64,000 nucleotides of DNA, from NCBI GenBank assembly GCA_013399855.1, contig VXAY01003150.1, positions 2,823,261 through 2,887,260 on the forward strand. Direction: 5' to 3'. The notes under the pieces are model-generated. The model saw only the letters and a program-made list of their open reading frames with translations. It made no database searches and was not told the DNA's origin. Positions 24,220-36,917 of this stretch are shown piece by piece. This DNA comes from Oxyruncus cristatus. Lineage: Eukaryota; Chordata; Aves; Passeriformes; Cotingidae. Positions within the stretch are counted from its first letter, which is position 1. Every line of letters starts with the position of its first letter. The translations under genes and the position numbers were made by a program.

Positions 24220-25161
24220 CTACACTTGTTCGTGCCGTGACTTGATCTGTGGATGGCTGTGACTCTTTCCTTTTTTGGACCTCATACAGGTGGGGAACAT
24301 AGAAGAAAATTCTGGAAATTCCCTGGCTGCAAAATAATAGCAAAATGCATCCAAACAGCAGTTACAATTTGCTAAGCATACAGAGATCTTAATAGAGGTG
24401 TTAACTGCTGACACCAGAGAAGAAGCTCCAGTGATCTCCACTGCGAACTGCACGAGCAGTGTAATGTAGAAAGGGGAGAAACATACAGTGAACACACACA
24501 AATTCACAGAAATAATGCGCACGGCCTTCTGGATTAATTTTGTCTCATGAGGGCTCATGTCCATGTTCTTTTTGAGGCATCTGATGACTTGTACCGAGCA
24601 AAAAATCACAATCCCTAAGGGAATAAAATATCCGAAGATAGCAGTGAATAAAGATAAATAATTAGGTTCAAGAGATTGCCTCCAAAAGCAGAACCTTTCC
24701 CACTTCTTGTGAAGTTTTGGACGGACATTGAAATAAAGTATGAGCGTTATCCAAAGAAAGCCACAGATAGAAGCTGATTTCAGTGGGGATCGAAAAACCT
24801 TTGCTTTTAGAGGGAACTTGATTGCAATGTATCGATCAACTGCAATCAGGGTGATGATAAGGATGCTCATAGGCATATTTATAAAATAGATGCTGTGTAT
24901 GGCAATACACAGCTGGTCTATGGGATGGTTGTACTTGGTAAAATATATCATGAAAGGCAGGGTAAAGAGCAGGAAACTATCTGCGACGATCAGGTTGATC
25001 ATGTACACCTTGGTCTCGGTCCACCCCTTGAGTTTGCAGCAGAAGACCCAGAAGGCAATTGCGTTCAGTGGGATCCCCAGAGTGAGCACTGGGATGTAGA
25101 CAATCAGCTGAAGAAGTGCAATGCCACCCTGCAGCATGTTATTTTCAGTGCTGTTGTTCAT
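24220..25161 (-). CDS. GPR35: GPR35-like class A G-protein-coupled receptor, intact
   Basis: This single coding exon encodes 313 residues; human GPR35 has about 309. N-glycosylation sites lie at N2/N3. TM1 spans about 15-40 with LNAIAFWVFCC. TM2 is about 52-75 with the conserved Asp at D61. The disulfide pair is C85 and C158. A perfect DRY lies at 109-111, and TM6 has CFSP (227-230) instead of CWxP. TM7 reads NCCLDAFCYY, with DxxCY replacing NPxxY, which is a GPR35 hallmark. WTETKVYM after TM1 also matches GPR35 (WTETRIYM). GPR55 is the nearest alternative but fits TM7 less well. GPR35 is a plasma-membrane receptor, mainly Gi/G13-coupled and studied in gut and immune cells; that is family knowledge. 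An acceptor (CTTACAG) ends 12 nt before the ATG, so a noncoding 5' exon lies upstream. There are no breaks. Confidence 0.9.
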   Translation of the reverse strand: MNNSTENNMLQGGIALLQLIVYIPVLTLGIPLNAIAFWVFCCKLKGWTETKVYMINLIVADSFLLFTLPFMIYFTKYNHPIDQLCIAIHSIYFINMPMSILIITLIAVDRYIAIKFPLKAKVFRSPLKSASICGFLWITLILYFNVRPKLHKKWERFCFWRQSLEPNYLSLFTAIFGYFIPLGIVIFCSVQVIRCLKKNMDMSPHETKLIQKAVRIISVNLCVFTVCFSPFYITLLVQFAVEITGASSLVSAVNTSIKISVCLANCNCCLDAFCYYFAAREFPEFSSMFPTCMRSKKGKSHSHPQIKSRHEQV

Positions 25162-28100
25162 GCTGGGCTGTCTCTGTAAGGGAAGAGTGCAGGCATGAGG
25201 CTGAGCTCTGGACAGGTTCGGTGGCTCATCAGCACTGTCAGACCCTCAGCCATCAAAGTTTCACTGTCACTCACTGCCAAATAACAAAAACACACAGACA
25301 ACCCTCTCACAGCTATTGGGTGGTTAAGCCTGCCTCACCTTCCCTCCAGGCCTCGGTAACAGGAGAGAGGCTGCAAAGCAGAAGGATAATTTTTGTTGTC
25401 CCTTACCTTTGCTGCTGCTGTAGTTACCAGAGAGCCATTGCCTTTAGGGCAGCCCACAGCAGAGCTGGGCAACATTTCCCTTCTGCCCTCCAAGACCCTT
25501 GCTTTGATACTGGAGCCACCCCATAGGTTTGCTCTGGGTCTTGCCAGGCCTGAGAACCTCTTCAGGACTTGAACCTTTCTGGCCATGGGGGAGCTCAGGT
25601 GGCTTTACTCCCAGGGGCAGTGGGAACACTGCTGCAGGCTGGTTGGTGGGTGCCTGCTGTCAGCAGTCTGCCCCCAGGCTCGAATCCACTCCTTTCTCTG
25701 CAGGGTGCTGGGGAGGAACAGCTCAGCGTGGGTACCACCAGCCCTAGCAGACAACAGGTCTCAAGAGAAAGAAGGGGAAGTGAGAACATGTGTCTAATCT
25801 CTGCCTTCAAAGGTAGGAAGCCAAATTCTGCTAGAGCAGAAAACACAAATCCGCAGACTTAGACTATCTTCTGGTACTCCTTTAAATATTTCAGGGCATC
25901 CACTACCAGCAAGGAAGATGAATCAGGTTTTGTTTGCAGCTCATAAAGGCAGTGTTTACAAAGAGGCTGGCATGAAAAACACCCAGATTCCTACAAAGAC
26001 ATTGCCTTATAAGTCAGCAGCTTCTAAACATTAACAGGAAAACTGAAGTGAAACTGTCTGATTGCATGAAGTAAGTGAACTGTTTTTAGTGTCCAAGATT
26101 GGGAGACAGATCTGGCAGCCACAGAGGAAAGCATAGCACCTGTCCTAGTGGCAGAACTGGCATGGCATGGCTGAACCACTGGGATGCAGTCATTTTTAGG
26201 ATGGAATTTATGGAGCAGCTAACATACAGCTGTTGTCCTAGAGCTCTTGGGCTTTCAGCCACACAGGTTCTTGGCTGCACTGTGGTTACAGTGGCTGCCC
26301 TGTAGCTGTTCCCTGTCAGCCTGTTGTCACCTCGCAGTGGAAAAGCCACTCTCTGCATGCATGCCAGTACCCTGAGGAGCAGCTGAGCCCACTGGGCCAC
26401 GCATCCCAGCTCCATCCCACCCCCCATATAAGCACAGAGCCCAAGGTGATGTGTCAGGGGTCCCCCCACTCGTGGAAGAGGCATGGTAGCAGGCACTGGT
26501 GTGAAACCACAGCAAGGAATGAACAACCCATCTGAATGGAACATGCAGCTGCCAAACAGCGAGGCCCAACAGCCTCCTATGAAAGCAGGAGGAGGGCAGT
26601 CCTGTGTTCAGCTGAGGACTGACCCGTGTTTGCAAGCTGGAGCCATGGCTAGAGGTGAGGCAGCACACCCTAGAGCACTGAGCGAAGCACAGTGCCACAC
26701 ACACTGGTGTGGGGATAATTAAAAGCCATTACCTGCTTCTTGTGAGGCCGTTAGCTGGGTTTGTTTAGTCCAGAGAAATCTTGCAGGGTAAACACAGAGA
26801 AGGCGATCCGTGGGTGCCACCAGTGTCGGTGCAGGACACAGTTGTCACAGTTGTGACAGTTCGTCAGTGTAGAAATTCATCAATGACCTCCAGTGCACTA
26901 GAAGTTCTTCCTTGTCACCTTTCAGGCTGACGGAGTCTCTGGTGATCTCTGTTGTTCCACTTCCCAGAAGGTCAATGCTTCAGCGTCAGCTTTTCTACCC
27001 CAAGTGCCCTCCCCCTCATCCCCTCACAAAAACCAGCAATTAAAATTTAATATTTTCAGTCAAGGGAAAACAATTTCTGAAGTAAAGTCCATAATGGTTG
27101 GAAATTGCCCTTCTGGCAGCAGAAGGTTCCCCAAGGAGCCCAACAGCCTGTGCAGCCTCTGGTGTGGTTGCAGAGCGGGCCCCAGGCAGGCAGCACTGTG
27201 GGGACAATGACTTTCCTGAGCGGTCACAGCAGTGGTTGTGCACCCCGTGATGTCAAGGCCAGGGCACGGGGACCCAGCCTGCTGCTATTTGGTGTCTTTA
27301 CAAGTAAGGTGATGGATGCTGTGGGCTTGCTTGGCTTCTCTGGCTCAGGCAGGTGTGTGACACTGTCCATCAGCATCACTGGGAACCTTTATGAAGATGG
27401 TTAAGAACTTGCCCCAGTCATGCCCAGGATGGGGTCCAGCTCTGTCAGTGCTTCCAGAGCTGGCTTTGGTTCACCTCAGGCAATGGGTGCCTGAGAGATA
27501 AGAGAGAATTAAATAAAAATCACTCTATGAGCCACATTTGCATATGTAAACATTTAATTTAAGCTTATTATTCCTCAGGGATTTTGGGCAGAATTAAATC
27601 AAATCAGTGGAGATGTTTAAATTAATCCTCATACTTCTCCAGCCCACTGCCTCGTTCCAAAGACCTTTTGTTCCCCATGAAAGCCAGCTCAGTCCTCTTT
27701 GGTCACCCTTTGCTGGGAACAGCTGCTGCTCCTGCACCACCATGGACCAGCACCCTGAGTGCAGGCAGGGGCCGCTCCCATGAACTTCAGTGTTTTTTTC
27801 CATCTTTTAAAGCTAAAAGTACTGGTTTAGAGGTGCTGCTTCTTGCAAGGTGTTCACACCACCTGGGGCTGGAGCAGGTAGTGCTTGTAAAAGAAGCTCT
27901 TCCTCTCCAAAACTCCTCCACAGGCAAGAAAAAGCAAGAAAACCTGGTTCTGTGTGGGAAGGTTGTGCAGTCAAATACGTCAGAGTTACTTGGACAAGAT
28001 CCTGGCTCTGCCCTCTCCAGTGCAAACAGAACCTCTATTTCTGTTGGAGCTGCACCTGGGTGGGAGCACTGAAGGGTGTAAGTTTTTATGTTAAATACTC

Positions 28101-29179
28101 TTCCCACTGATATCCATCATATTGTCACACGTTTTTTTTTTTAAAGAAAACAAAACAAAAAATATCCTGCTTTGAATTCTTTCCCTTTACCACTGTGAAA
28201 GAAAGGTGCTGACCAATGGAAGGGGGAAGAGAGCCACACGAAAAAGGATTAGCTGATAGCCCCACATTCCTACTACAGCTTGGCCTGGGGAAACTGGGGG
28301 AAAACAGCACTGTTTTCCAACAATACCCTTCCCCTGGCAGGAAGGGGAAAGGATGATTACAGTGGTCCTTCAGCATTAATCCAGACAGTGTCAATGCTGC
28401 TGCAGTGCTTAGTCAAAATAAACTGAGACTGAACTAAGCATATAAGACAAAGACATTCACAAAGGCAGGGAGCATGACTGTACTGAAACACCTCATGTGC
28501 CAGGTGAGAGAAACTGGTCTTGAGACCGCAGAGCCCAGAGGAGCTGCAGAAACCCTGCAGGCCAAGGTATCGAAGAGGGCTGTCACCTTTATAAATAGGA
28601 TCAATCCAACCCACGCACAGGATTACCAAAGAATTGGCTTTCTTTTCCTCATTTGACCTGAATCCCAGTGAAAATGCAACTGTAGGATGTTTTTGTATTT
28701 CCCCACTCGAACAGTAGCAGGAGCTCTGCCCATTCGAGATGCTCGACTTGGTTCATCCTTCGAGCTTCTCGTTTTTAGTTCATCTCAGATGCAGGTTCCC
28801 TGGCAGTAACTGCTGCTTCTTGGAGCTGAGGGAAAACTCTTCCCTCAGCAGCAACAGCTGTGGGCAGTGGAAGATCTGAAATCTAAGTGAAATTTTAGCG
28901 AACACAAAGCACAAGTGCAAGGAGGGCCACAGCCCCTGTGCTGGCTCTGAGGCAACGGGCATCACTTCCCCCCACTCAGGGATACTGCAAACCCCTGGAG
29001 CATTTGCTTTGCAGAAGGGCACAGTGACTGTCCTCGGCTTCTCCAAAGAGCTGGAGGGGACACGCTTTGTGCTCCACCATCGCATACATGAGGAGCCATG
29101 GGATTTGTCCAACAGCAATTGGCCCTGGTGAACACATTAAGGATTTTTCTAGTTGAAAACAAAGCAGGTGTGATTTTTT

Positions 29180-29197
29180 GTTTGTTTGTTTGTTTTT
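29180..29197 (+). repeat. (GTTT)n microsatellite
   Basis: There are four perfect GTTT units ending in a T-run. Confidence 0.9.
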
Positions 29198-32100
29198 CCT
29201 TGAAGTTCAAATATTTTTCCACAGGTGCTTCCAAAATGGAGTGTTCAGGCATGTGCAGTAAGGGAAGAAGTGTCTCACAGAGCACTCTCCCACGGGACGA
29301 CAGCAGGGAGCAGCTGTGCCCCGTAGGCTGAGCTCCACTGCCTTTCTGCCCAGGGACCACATTCTCCTCCTCCACTGGCTCTTACTCTGCTGTGTATCAC
29401 AGATAACATTGGAGAAGATCTCCCCTTCCACTCTCAGTGAGAAGAACATACCATCACCACAGTCATTACCAATTAAAGCATCAGTGAGAGGAGGGGAACC
29501 AAGCCAGTGTGAACGTCGGGAGTGCTGAAGTGCTTTAATAGTCATTCTCACTGAGAGATGAGTTATGCAGTTTCATAACTCCAAAGGACGTGCTTCCTTC
29601 TCACTGTAACATTTCCTGCTTTACACAGTAAGCCCCAAAGCCTGGAGTCACACCAGCACTGTGAACAGAGAACTCAGCTGGAGAAGGATGAGGCAATGCT
29701 TCGAACCCTGCCACCTCCCAGCAGTGCTGCATCGCGCCTGCACTCTGTACTCCAGCCTTTGCAAGCAACAACCAGGATGAGTTAGTCTAATATTCTGATA
29801 TGTGAAATAAAAATTAACCCCCTTCAGTGATTACAGCCCTCTATGTTTATAACAGCAAGTGAAAAACTGAATGTAGATTGAAATGTTAAATCTTAATCTT
29901 AGATCACGTGGTCCACCCTTGTGAGGACAGAGGTGGTTATGAGAGGGTGCCGTGAGCACTTCAAAGGCATATCTGAGCTATGGGGCTCTCTCTCTTGCAC
30001 AGCACAAGGCCATAACGATTATTCATCTTTTGTCTTCCAAGCCCTCTCAGAAATGCTGGAAATTGATTTCTTCTTCTCTCTCTCCTCTCACCTCCCTATA
30101 AGCTCTGTGTTAATACTGCAACCTGCAGCTTCCAGAAAGTCAGGTTGCAGGGCCAGGTCCTCTGCCTGCACAGGGATGGTCCCACTGTGGGCTGTGTGAT
30201 CTCCTGCCAGTGGGACACGGCCCGAGACACCTTCCCTTGCTCACAGCCAGCTGCGAGTGCTTCTGGCCAAATTTCCACAGTGTCATTCTTGTTGATACAC
30301 TTAGCATGGGAGATTTTCCACAGCCCTCATTTATGGGGAAAAAAAGAGATGATTTTCCGAGGCAAACCTTCCCCAGACACTTAGTGCTGGACAGCACCAG
30401 GAGCACAGCCCAGGGGTCAGAAGTTATGTTTGGACGCACAAAAAGCGAGCTGCTGGTGAACTAGCAGGAAGGGACAGGCAAACTTGAGATATTTTGGTGT
30501 AAACCTAACTAATTAAGGTATATGAACACATGTTTGGGATTGAAGTTTATGCGTGAGCATCAGTGGGATTCGGACACAAGACTTTTTGCACATCACGAAC
30601 GGTTACAATTGTCATCTGGACCCCTTTGCCTGCAGCACAGCCAACTGAGGTGGAAGCCTCCACAGCACTTCAAAAGCAATGAGATGCTCAGAGCAGCCCA
30701 AACTGTGCCCGAGTAAAATAGCAAAAGGTAAAATAGCACAGGAAAAAGGTAGGGAAAAAGTAAATGTGTGGCTGGAAAAATAGATAATTTATGTGCACTG
30801 TTATCAAGCTCCTGTAATAAAAATCTGACTCAAGATTTCTTTGTATTTTCACATGCCTTCAGAAGAGAGGGGGCCTTTCACAGCTGCATAATTTACAGAC
30901 ATTCGCTCTTGAATCTCTGCTTGGGCAAGAAGTGGCCACAGGGCAGTGTGGGTAAGCCCAGAAACCCTGAGCAGGGAAAGCAGAGCACCTCCTAAGTGAA
31001 GTCAAACTCAGCTCCCCCAGGCTTACATCTCTGCTGCAAAGGAAGCATGGAATTCTGGTACTAATTATTGAGTGGTTTGAGGCAAAAGCAATTTCTTACA
31101 GATGTTTTTTTCCTCCTTGTGCATAAGGTGTTCCATTGTCCACAAAAATACACTTAGTCCCAGGCAAGAAACCAAGCACCAAGAATGCTGTGGTCATGGA
31201 AGAAATACCCAACTGCTGCTGTGAGGGTCTCCACAGCCTCCTGCTGGCAGACAAGTTTGCTTCCATCCTGGAAATCCTGAGGAAGGTTTCCCAGCCCTGA
31301 CAATAACTGGGGGGGTTTGGCCCTTGAAACTAATACCCAGTATTTTAAATCAGTTTCCATCTCTGCTCCCCACCAGTAGCTCAGTTTTCTGGCTGTGCAG
31401 ACAGAGCTCTGCTGCCGTTGCAGAAAAAGTTGCTGTATTTTCTGTGACTTTCAGAGGACTGATAAAACCCTTTCATTTCACACCTTCTACAAGAAATCAT
31501 CAAGGCCCCTCTCCCCATCCCCCAAGAACTACCATGCAGAAATATATGCATAGGAAAATCAGGGGAGGGGGGGCTTCATAATTGTCCTCTTGCATATAGG
31601 AAAGACCTGGACCCCAACCAGCCAGGACCATGCTTCGTTGGCATTGCACGAGAGACACTGGAAAAGGTTTGTCTTTGACTCAGATTTAGGTTGTCCTCAG
31701 TGATAATGCTCAGCCTCCTGATATGTTAACTTACCAGACCTAGTGCAGGTAAGCAGCACACTGTGAAATCTGGGAGGCAGGAGTTTCCAAGTGACAAGCC
31801 AGCAATGTTGCTGCTTTTTGCCTCGAGTCATTTTAAGCCCCTTCTCCAGCTCTGCTCTTCCCCGTCTCTCCTCGTGCTGTGCTGCAGACTGATCCTCTGG
31901 GTTCAAGGCTGTTACATCAGTGTAAAATCTGTTCTGTGGAGTAAAAGCCCAAGGTCTGCCAGGAGCAGAGCACTCCTCCCGTGAACAAGCATTAAAATGG
32001 ACATATAACACAGAGCTGGCAACTTGCTGTTGCCACTCACTGTTTTTTCATGGCAAGGCACGGAATGGATGGGATTTTTAAGAAAGCCTTTGCATCATTC

Positions 32101-32390
32101 TCAATGCAGCTACCATGTTTCTATAGCTTTTAGGATTGCAGTGAGAAGCTTTTAAGCATAATTCAGAGGCCCAAATGTTAGGAATGCTAGAAAAACTTCC
32201 TTAAAAATAAAATCTAACTTGTGCTTGCAACATGTCTGGATGGAATCATCAGCCGTTAATTTCCTTGATAAACATCAGTATTTCCTCTCCAAGCAAAACC
32301 TTCCTTTTATTATTGGAGAGACCATGAAATAATGCTAAGCCAGGACTGTATGACTGCCCACTGTTTCTAAGCTTCAAGGAAATTCTCAGT

Positions 32391-32450
32391 AATCATAGCA
32401 TCATGGAATGGGTTGGAAGGAATGTTAAAGATAATCTAGTTCGAACCCCC
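32391..32450 (-). mobile_element. CR1 3' tail fragment
   Basis: The plus strand reads AATCATAGCATCATGGAATG, then GGTTGGAAGG, then AATCTAGTTCGAACCCCC. This is the reverse complement of the conserved CR1 3' terminus, including the ATTCTATGAT-type end repeat. Only about 60 bp remain recognisable. Confidence 0.8.
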
Positions 32451-35400
32451 GGAGGGTCGAAGGTTTCCCCTGAAACAGCCAACATACTTACTGGAAACCC
32501 TCCATCTGTGTTTATCAGTTCCTAAAAGCAGGGCACACACTGATGTGCAGGGACCAGGAGGAATTCTCACATCCGCTTTAGAAGCAATTGGATTGAACTT
32601 TAATGTACAGGCGATGCAATTTAATTGCAAGTTCATTAGATTATACTCTGGTTCTCCTGCATATATTCAAGCAACTGCAGTCATGAATCTGCCAGCGCAG
32701 AATGTAACTGGGTTACATTCTGATAGCTCTTGGGTTCTTTTGTGATGAACAGGCTGAAGGAGTTCAGCTGCTGCCACAGCTCAGGGGTGTCTGTGCTGCC
32801 CAGTTTGTCCCTGCTTTGCTCACATAAGCCAGGGGCTCAGCTTGTGTGCTCACGCTGGTACATACCCAATTTGGTTGAGTACTTTTTCCCCTCTTTCTGC
32901 CTTATTCACACATTTCTCAAGGATCATCTTCCTAGTCCCATGAGAGTTCTCCAGTGTCAGTTTTCCAAGCTCTAAATACTAGGGTGGTTTCACAAAACAA
33001 CAAGGAAAACATAGTCACTCAGCTGAGATTCTCAGATAATCCTGAAGATTCAAGAATCCATGGCTAAACCTCCCAGGTGGCCATGGGTATATTCAGCTGT
33101 GCTCTCTAGTCCTGGATGTCACAGAGCAATTTCCATTTCCATTGCTTAAAACGCATATTTTACTTTCCCAGCTATGTGATGACTCTGTTATTTCTGCACA
33201 GTGTCAGCAATATCAGCCAGGAACCTGCTGTGTCCACAGTGACCTCTCTTTAAACCTGTCCTTATTGTTTGTTGCATTAGCTGCTCATCCATGTTCTTCT
33301 CATGTCCATGGCATCCAAAGCCAGACCACACACACATTATTTGTGATCATCTCTGCTCCTACACTGGTAGGATGGTAAGTTCCCAATTATGGTGAATGAA
33401 ATAAAAAAAAAAGGCAAATGAATCACTTCTGCAGGATGAATCACCATCTAGAGGTGCTTTTCTGCAGTAGAAAGCACAAAGTAACTTAGCTGGTACGTGA
33501 TACATCTCAGCACAGGTTCTGTCCTTCTCCTGTGTTCATGGCCATCTGCCCCACGGATCCTGTCTAATAGCAGGAGATAACACACAGCACGGGCACATCA
33601 TGGTTTAGAATGTCCCAAGAAGAGGCAAACAGGCAGCATAAAAAATTCCCACTGCATCCAGGAAGCCCCTGAAACCATGGGTTGAATTGAAGGAGTGCAT
33701 ATTCCACTGAAATGGAATAATGAATGGGATTAAATACTGCACTGGCCACAGTGTTTGGCATCTTTGTGTTCGAGTTTCAGCTGAGTTTCAGCTGGAAAGG
33801 GCACGGCAGAGTGTTATGGTAAGCTCTCGGATGAAAAGGACAGCTTATGTGCAGAGTGAGTGCACAGTAACATTTCCAGTACATTAATCTTCTTCCTGCT
33901 CGCACCACTTGTCATGGAATGTGACTCCAGCCCACTGGGAAACCATCTTTTCACTACCCACAACTGTTCCCAGCATCAGCCTTTACTGCCTGCCCACGGC
34001 AGGGATGGGATGCTGAGCAGAGCCAGGAGTCGAGACCTTAACTGGGTGTGGTGGATGGTTGCAGGTATTTTTTGTGGGTGTTTTCTGTATCAAAACCTAC
34101 AGAAATAGTGAGATTTGTTAAAAAAATTTCTTGCACAGCGGATTGAGGTTTAGATTTTTGACCAAACCAGGAGCAAAGGATGCTGCACAGCAGCTCAGTG
34201 CACTGCCAGGGTAACTCTGCTAAATTCCTGTGGCAGCACTGCTGCTTTTAGCCCTAAGCCAGGAACGGCCTGGGCTGACTTTCCAACCTCCATGGGCCAA
34301 CAACTACAGACAAGGCACATGTGCTAGACTTGTGCTCTTACTATCCTCTGCAAGTTATTAAGCCAAAATTAAACAAAAAGCCTGCAGCACCACTCACCAG
34401 CCTGACACAACTCTTTGCTTTGTCCTCCTGCAGCAGCTGATCTAATGGCAAGTCTGGATGCAGTTGTGTGGCACATCCGAGTCACCGTCCGCTGCTTATG
34501 TGCGGCAACATTTCAAGGTTGCTGAGTTTAGTTTTGCAAAATTTTTCTGCGTGTGCCTCAAACATGAATATCTTGGGTTTCCTTGACTGACCAGGGGAGC
34601 TTTGTAATTGAAAGCAAAAGTGCTTCAAGGAGAATTGCAGCAGTAGGAGGATATTCAAACTTTCTGGTCTCGTAGGATGAAAATAATTTCCTGCTGGATA
34701 TCCAAGGATATTCAAACCTTTCCTTGCTTACCCATGAAGCCATTCCCTAGTAGCAGCAGTCTGAAAACTGCAAGCTTTTCTCATTTTTTAGGAAAGGATA
34801 AAATACTTCAGAAGTATGGAGACCTGGTAGAGGCTTGCCTGAGGAAGGAGCATTGCACAGGTAGAACACACACCATCAGAAGTACCCCGCTGACTTTATG
34901 TCAGTGTTCAACCCACTGACCAAAACCTGTTTCTCCCCATTTAGCTCTGTGCCAGGCTGCATCGGGATATTCAGAAAGACCTGTGCAGACCAAGCATTGC
35001 ACCAGCTCCCTGTGAGCCGTGCCCTGCCCAAGGCTATGAAATGGAAATCCCTCCAGAGTCCTCCTCCCATGCTCAGCCTGAGACCAGGCTGATTTGGATC
35101 TGGGAAGCATTTGGTAAACATTTGTCTACTCTGACCTTATCTGAAGGAAGAGGTTGTTGGTTTGCCTTTTCTAAAATTGATAGAAATCCATAGAAAAAAA
35201 AGGATCTTTGGTTTTCCTGAAGGAATTGAGGAACATGTGCAAGCCATCACTCACCACCCACCCCAGGTGCCTCCTGACAGGGGGAGGCAGACAAGAGAGT
35301 CTCAGGAGGGCACAAGGAAACTGGGATTTGTGTGGAGATAAAGGACTCTGGCAGGCAGCTGATGAGGCCTTTCAGCGCCGCTTCTTGGGAGCTTAAACAC

Positions 35401-36682
35401 CAAGTGCACGTGATGCAAAATGCAGCCCCTCTTTCGTCTGCACCCCTGTACACATGTGCCCCAAGCCAGCTGCTTCAGCTTCATCACACAGCCTGAGCCT
35501 CTGGTAAAGTTTTACACCCAGATGTGGCAGACTTTCAAAAAATCCCCACACGGGGGGGGGTGCCATACAGAATTCTCATTGACCCCGTGAAATACAAGAT
35601 AAGCAGATAAATTTCAGCTATCTAAATTGTCTGTGAATAAATCTGAGCTACTGATGCCTGTGGTGGCTCTGAGTGAAATATTCACTTCTCACTAATGGAA
35701 ATATTTTGATTATTTGCCTAGTGGCAAATATCACTTTTTTCTTTTAAATCACAGACAAGTGTCATAAAAGATTTCATGTGCACATTAACAGGATATTTAT
35801 AAAGTACTTGGTATTTGAGTTCCTTCAGCAGGCAATTACAGATATGTTCTATTTTTTGAACAGTTTTGGTTAGGTTTTTAATTAGTCTCAAGGTGACTTC
35901 CAGCACACTAATACATCCCGACAGATTTCCCATAGAACTGCTTGTCATAATTAGTTCCTTGTGCTTACGGCAGCACTTTGCAGTGCAGGCATTGCACAGC
36001 AGTCAGTGAGAGGCCTGATTTTCAAAACACACTGAAAACTAGACTAAAAAAAGGGTGAGGCATAGGCCAGCAGCATTTACATCCAATATGATTTACTTAC
36101 AAGTACGTGTGAGTCCCAAGTCCAGGGAAGGAGCCTGTTGTAAATCAGTTTAATTCAACTGCTGACTTGACCCAATGGATTGAGAGGACAAAGTTCTCTC
36201 AAAGCCTTCTTTTTCGTGTTCTCATCTGTCTCCTGCCCTGCCCCTGTGCCCCCTGGGTACAGGGCATTTCATTCCTGGCTAGGGGCATTAGTCCTGGCAG
36301 GATTCAGACAAGCAGTGCTTTTGGGAACACTGGGATCAGCTGTCCCCCGGGGCCAGTTAGACCAGGGCAGGCTCCTTCGTCTTTCCCTCCTGCCCAAGAC
36401 ACCCCCATTAAATGCTGTGATTTAGAAAAGCTGGAGGAGTCTATTCCAGATGAAGAGCACTATTCCTGATCCTATTCCAGCTGTTAGGTACATGCTCTGG
36501 TTATATCACACACCCTGCTGGGCAGCTCTTCTCCAGCCAGAACACTTCAGATGACGCTCCCAACCCTGTCCTTCGTGTGGCCCCTCCAGGAGCCCCCATG
36601 CACCACCAGTGCACCTCCATGCTCCCAGTGCAAGCAGTGCTAGTGGGTTTGGGTAACTTGTGCCTCTCTCCACCCACGGGAG

Positions 36683-36911
36683 TGGCATCAACGAAGGGCC
36701 GGGCCGGATGGGGGAGCAGCTTATCCTGATCATGGTGGTGGTGATGGTGGTTTGCTTTCTCCTCTGCTGGCTGCCCTGTGCAGATGTGGCACTTACAGCT
36801 ACCTTCGGGAAACCTGGGCTCAGCACCCCCGCAGCTGGCACCATCCCATCCATCCTGGCCCAGAGCAGCTCAGTCTGCAGCCCCATCATCTACATACTCC
36901 TGAACAAACAG
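36683..36911 (+). pseudogene. Isolated TMT/encephalopsin-like opsin exon (TM6-TM7), retinal lysine lost
   Basis: The frame reads MVVVMVVCFLLCWLP (TM6), then ATFGKPGLSTPAA, then IPSILAQSS and SPIIYILLNKQ (TM7). GKPGL.TP.A..IPSILAKSS is the signature of teleost-multiple-tissue (TMT) opsins. The exon ends at NKQ with an intact GTGAGT donor (36912-36917). That is the position of the last intron of vertebrate visual opsins. Position 36861-36863 is CAG (Gln), where opsins have the Schiff-base Lys. Position 36879-36881 is Ser in place of the Asn of NPxxY, and WLPY is WLPC. There is no stop or frameshift across the exon. Its 5' limit is inferred from an AG at 36681-36682 and is uncertain. I could not find exons 1-3 within the preceding 11 kb or a following exon. 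A relic is most likely; a still-expressed, light-insensitive opsin cannot be excluded. Confidence 0.7.
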
Positions 36912-36917
36912 GTGAGT

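Larger units (their letters stand above)
25174..36682. other. Intergenic stretch between the GPR35-like gene and the opsin exon
   Basis: The minus-strand noncoding 5' exon of the GPR35-like gene should lie somewhere in the first part but cannot be placed. A CR1 tail is at 32391. I searched for opsin exons 1-3 upstream of 36683 and did not recognise any. Confidence 0.5.
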
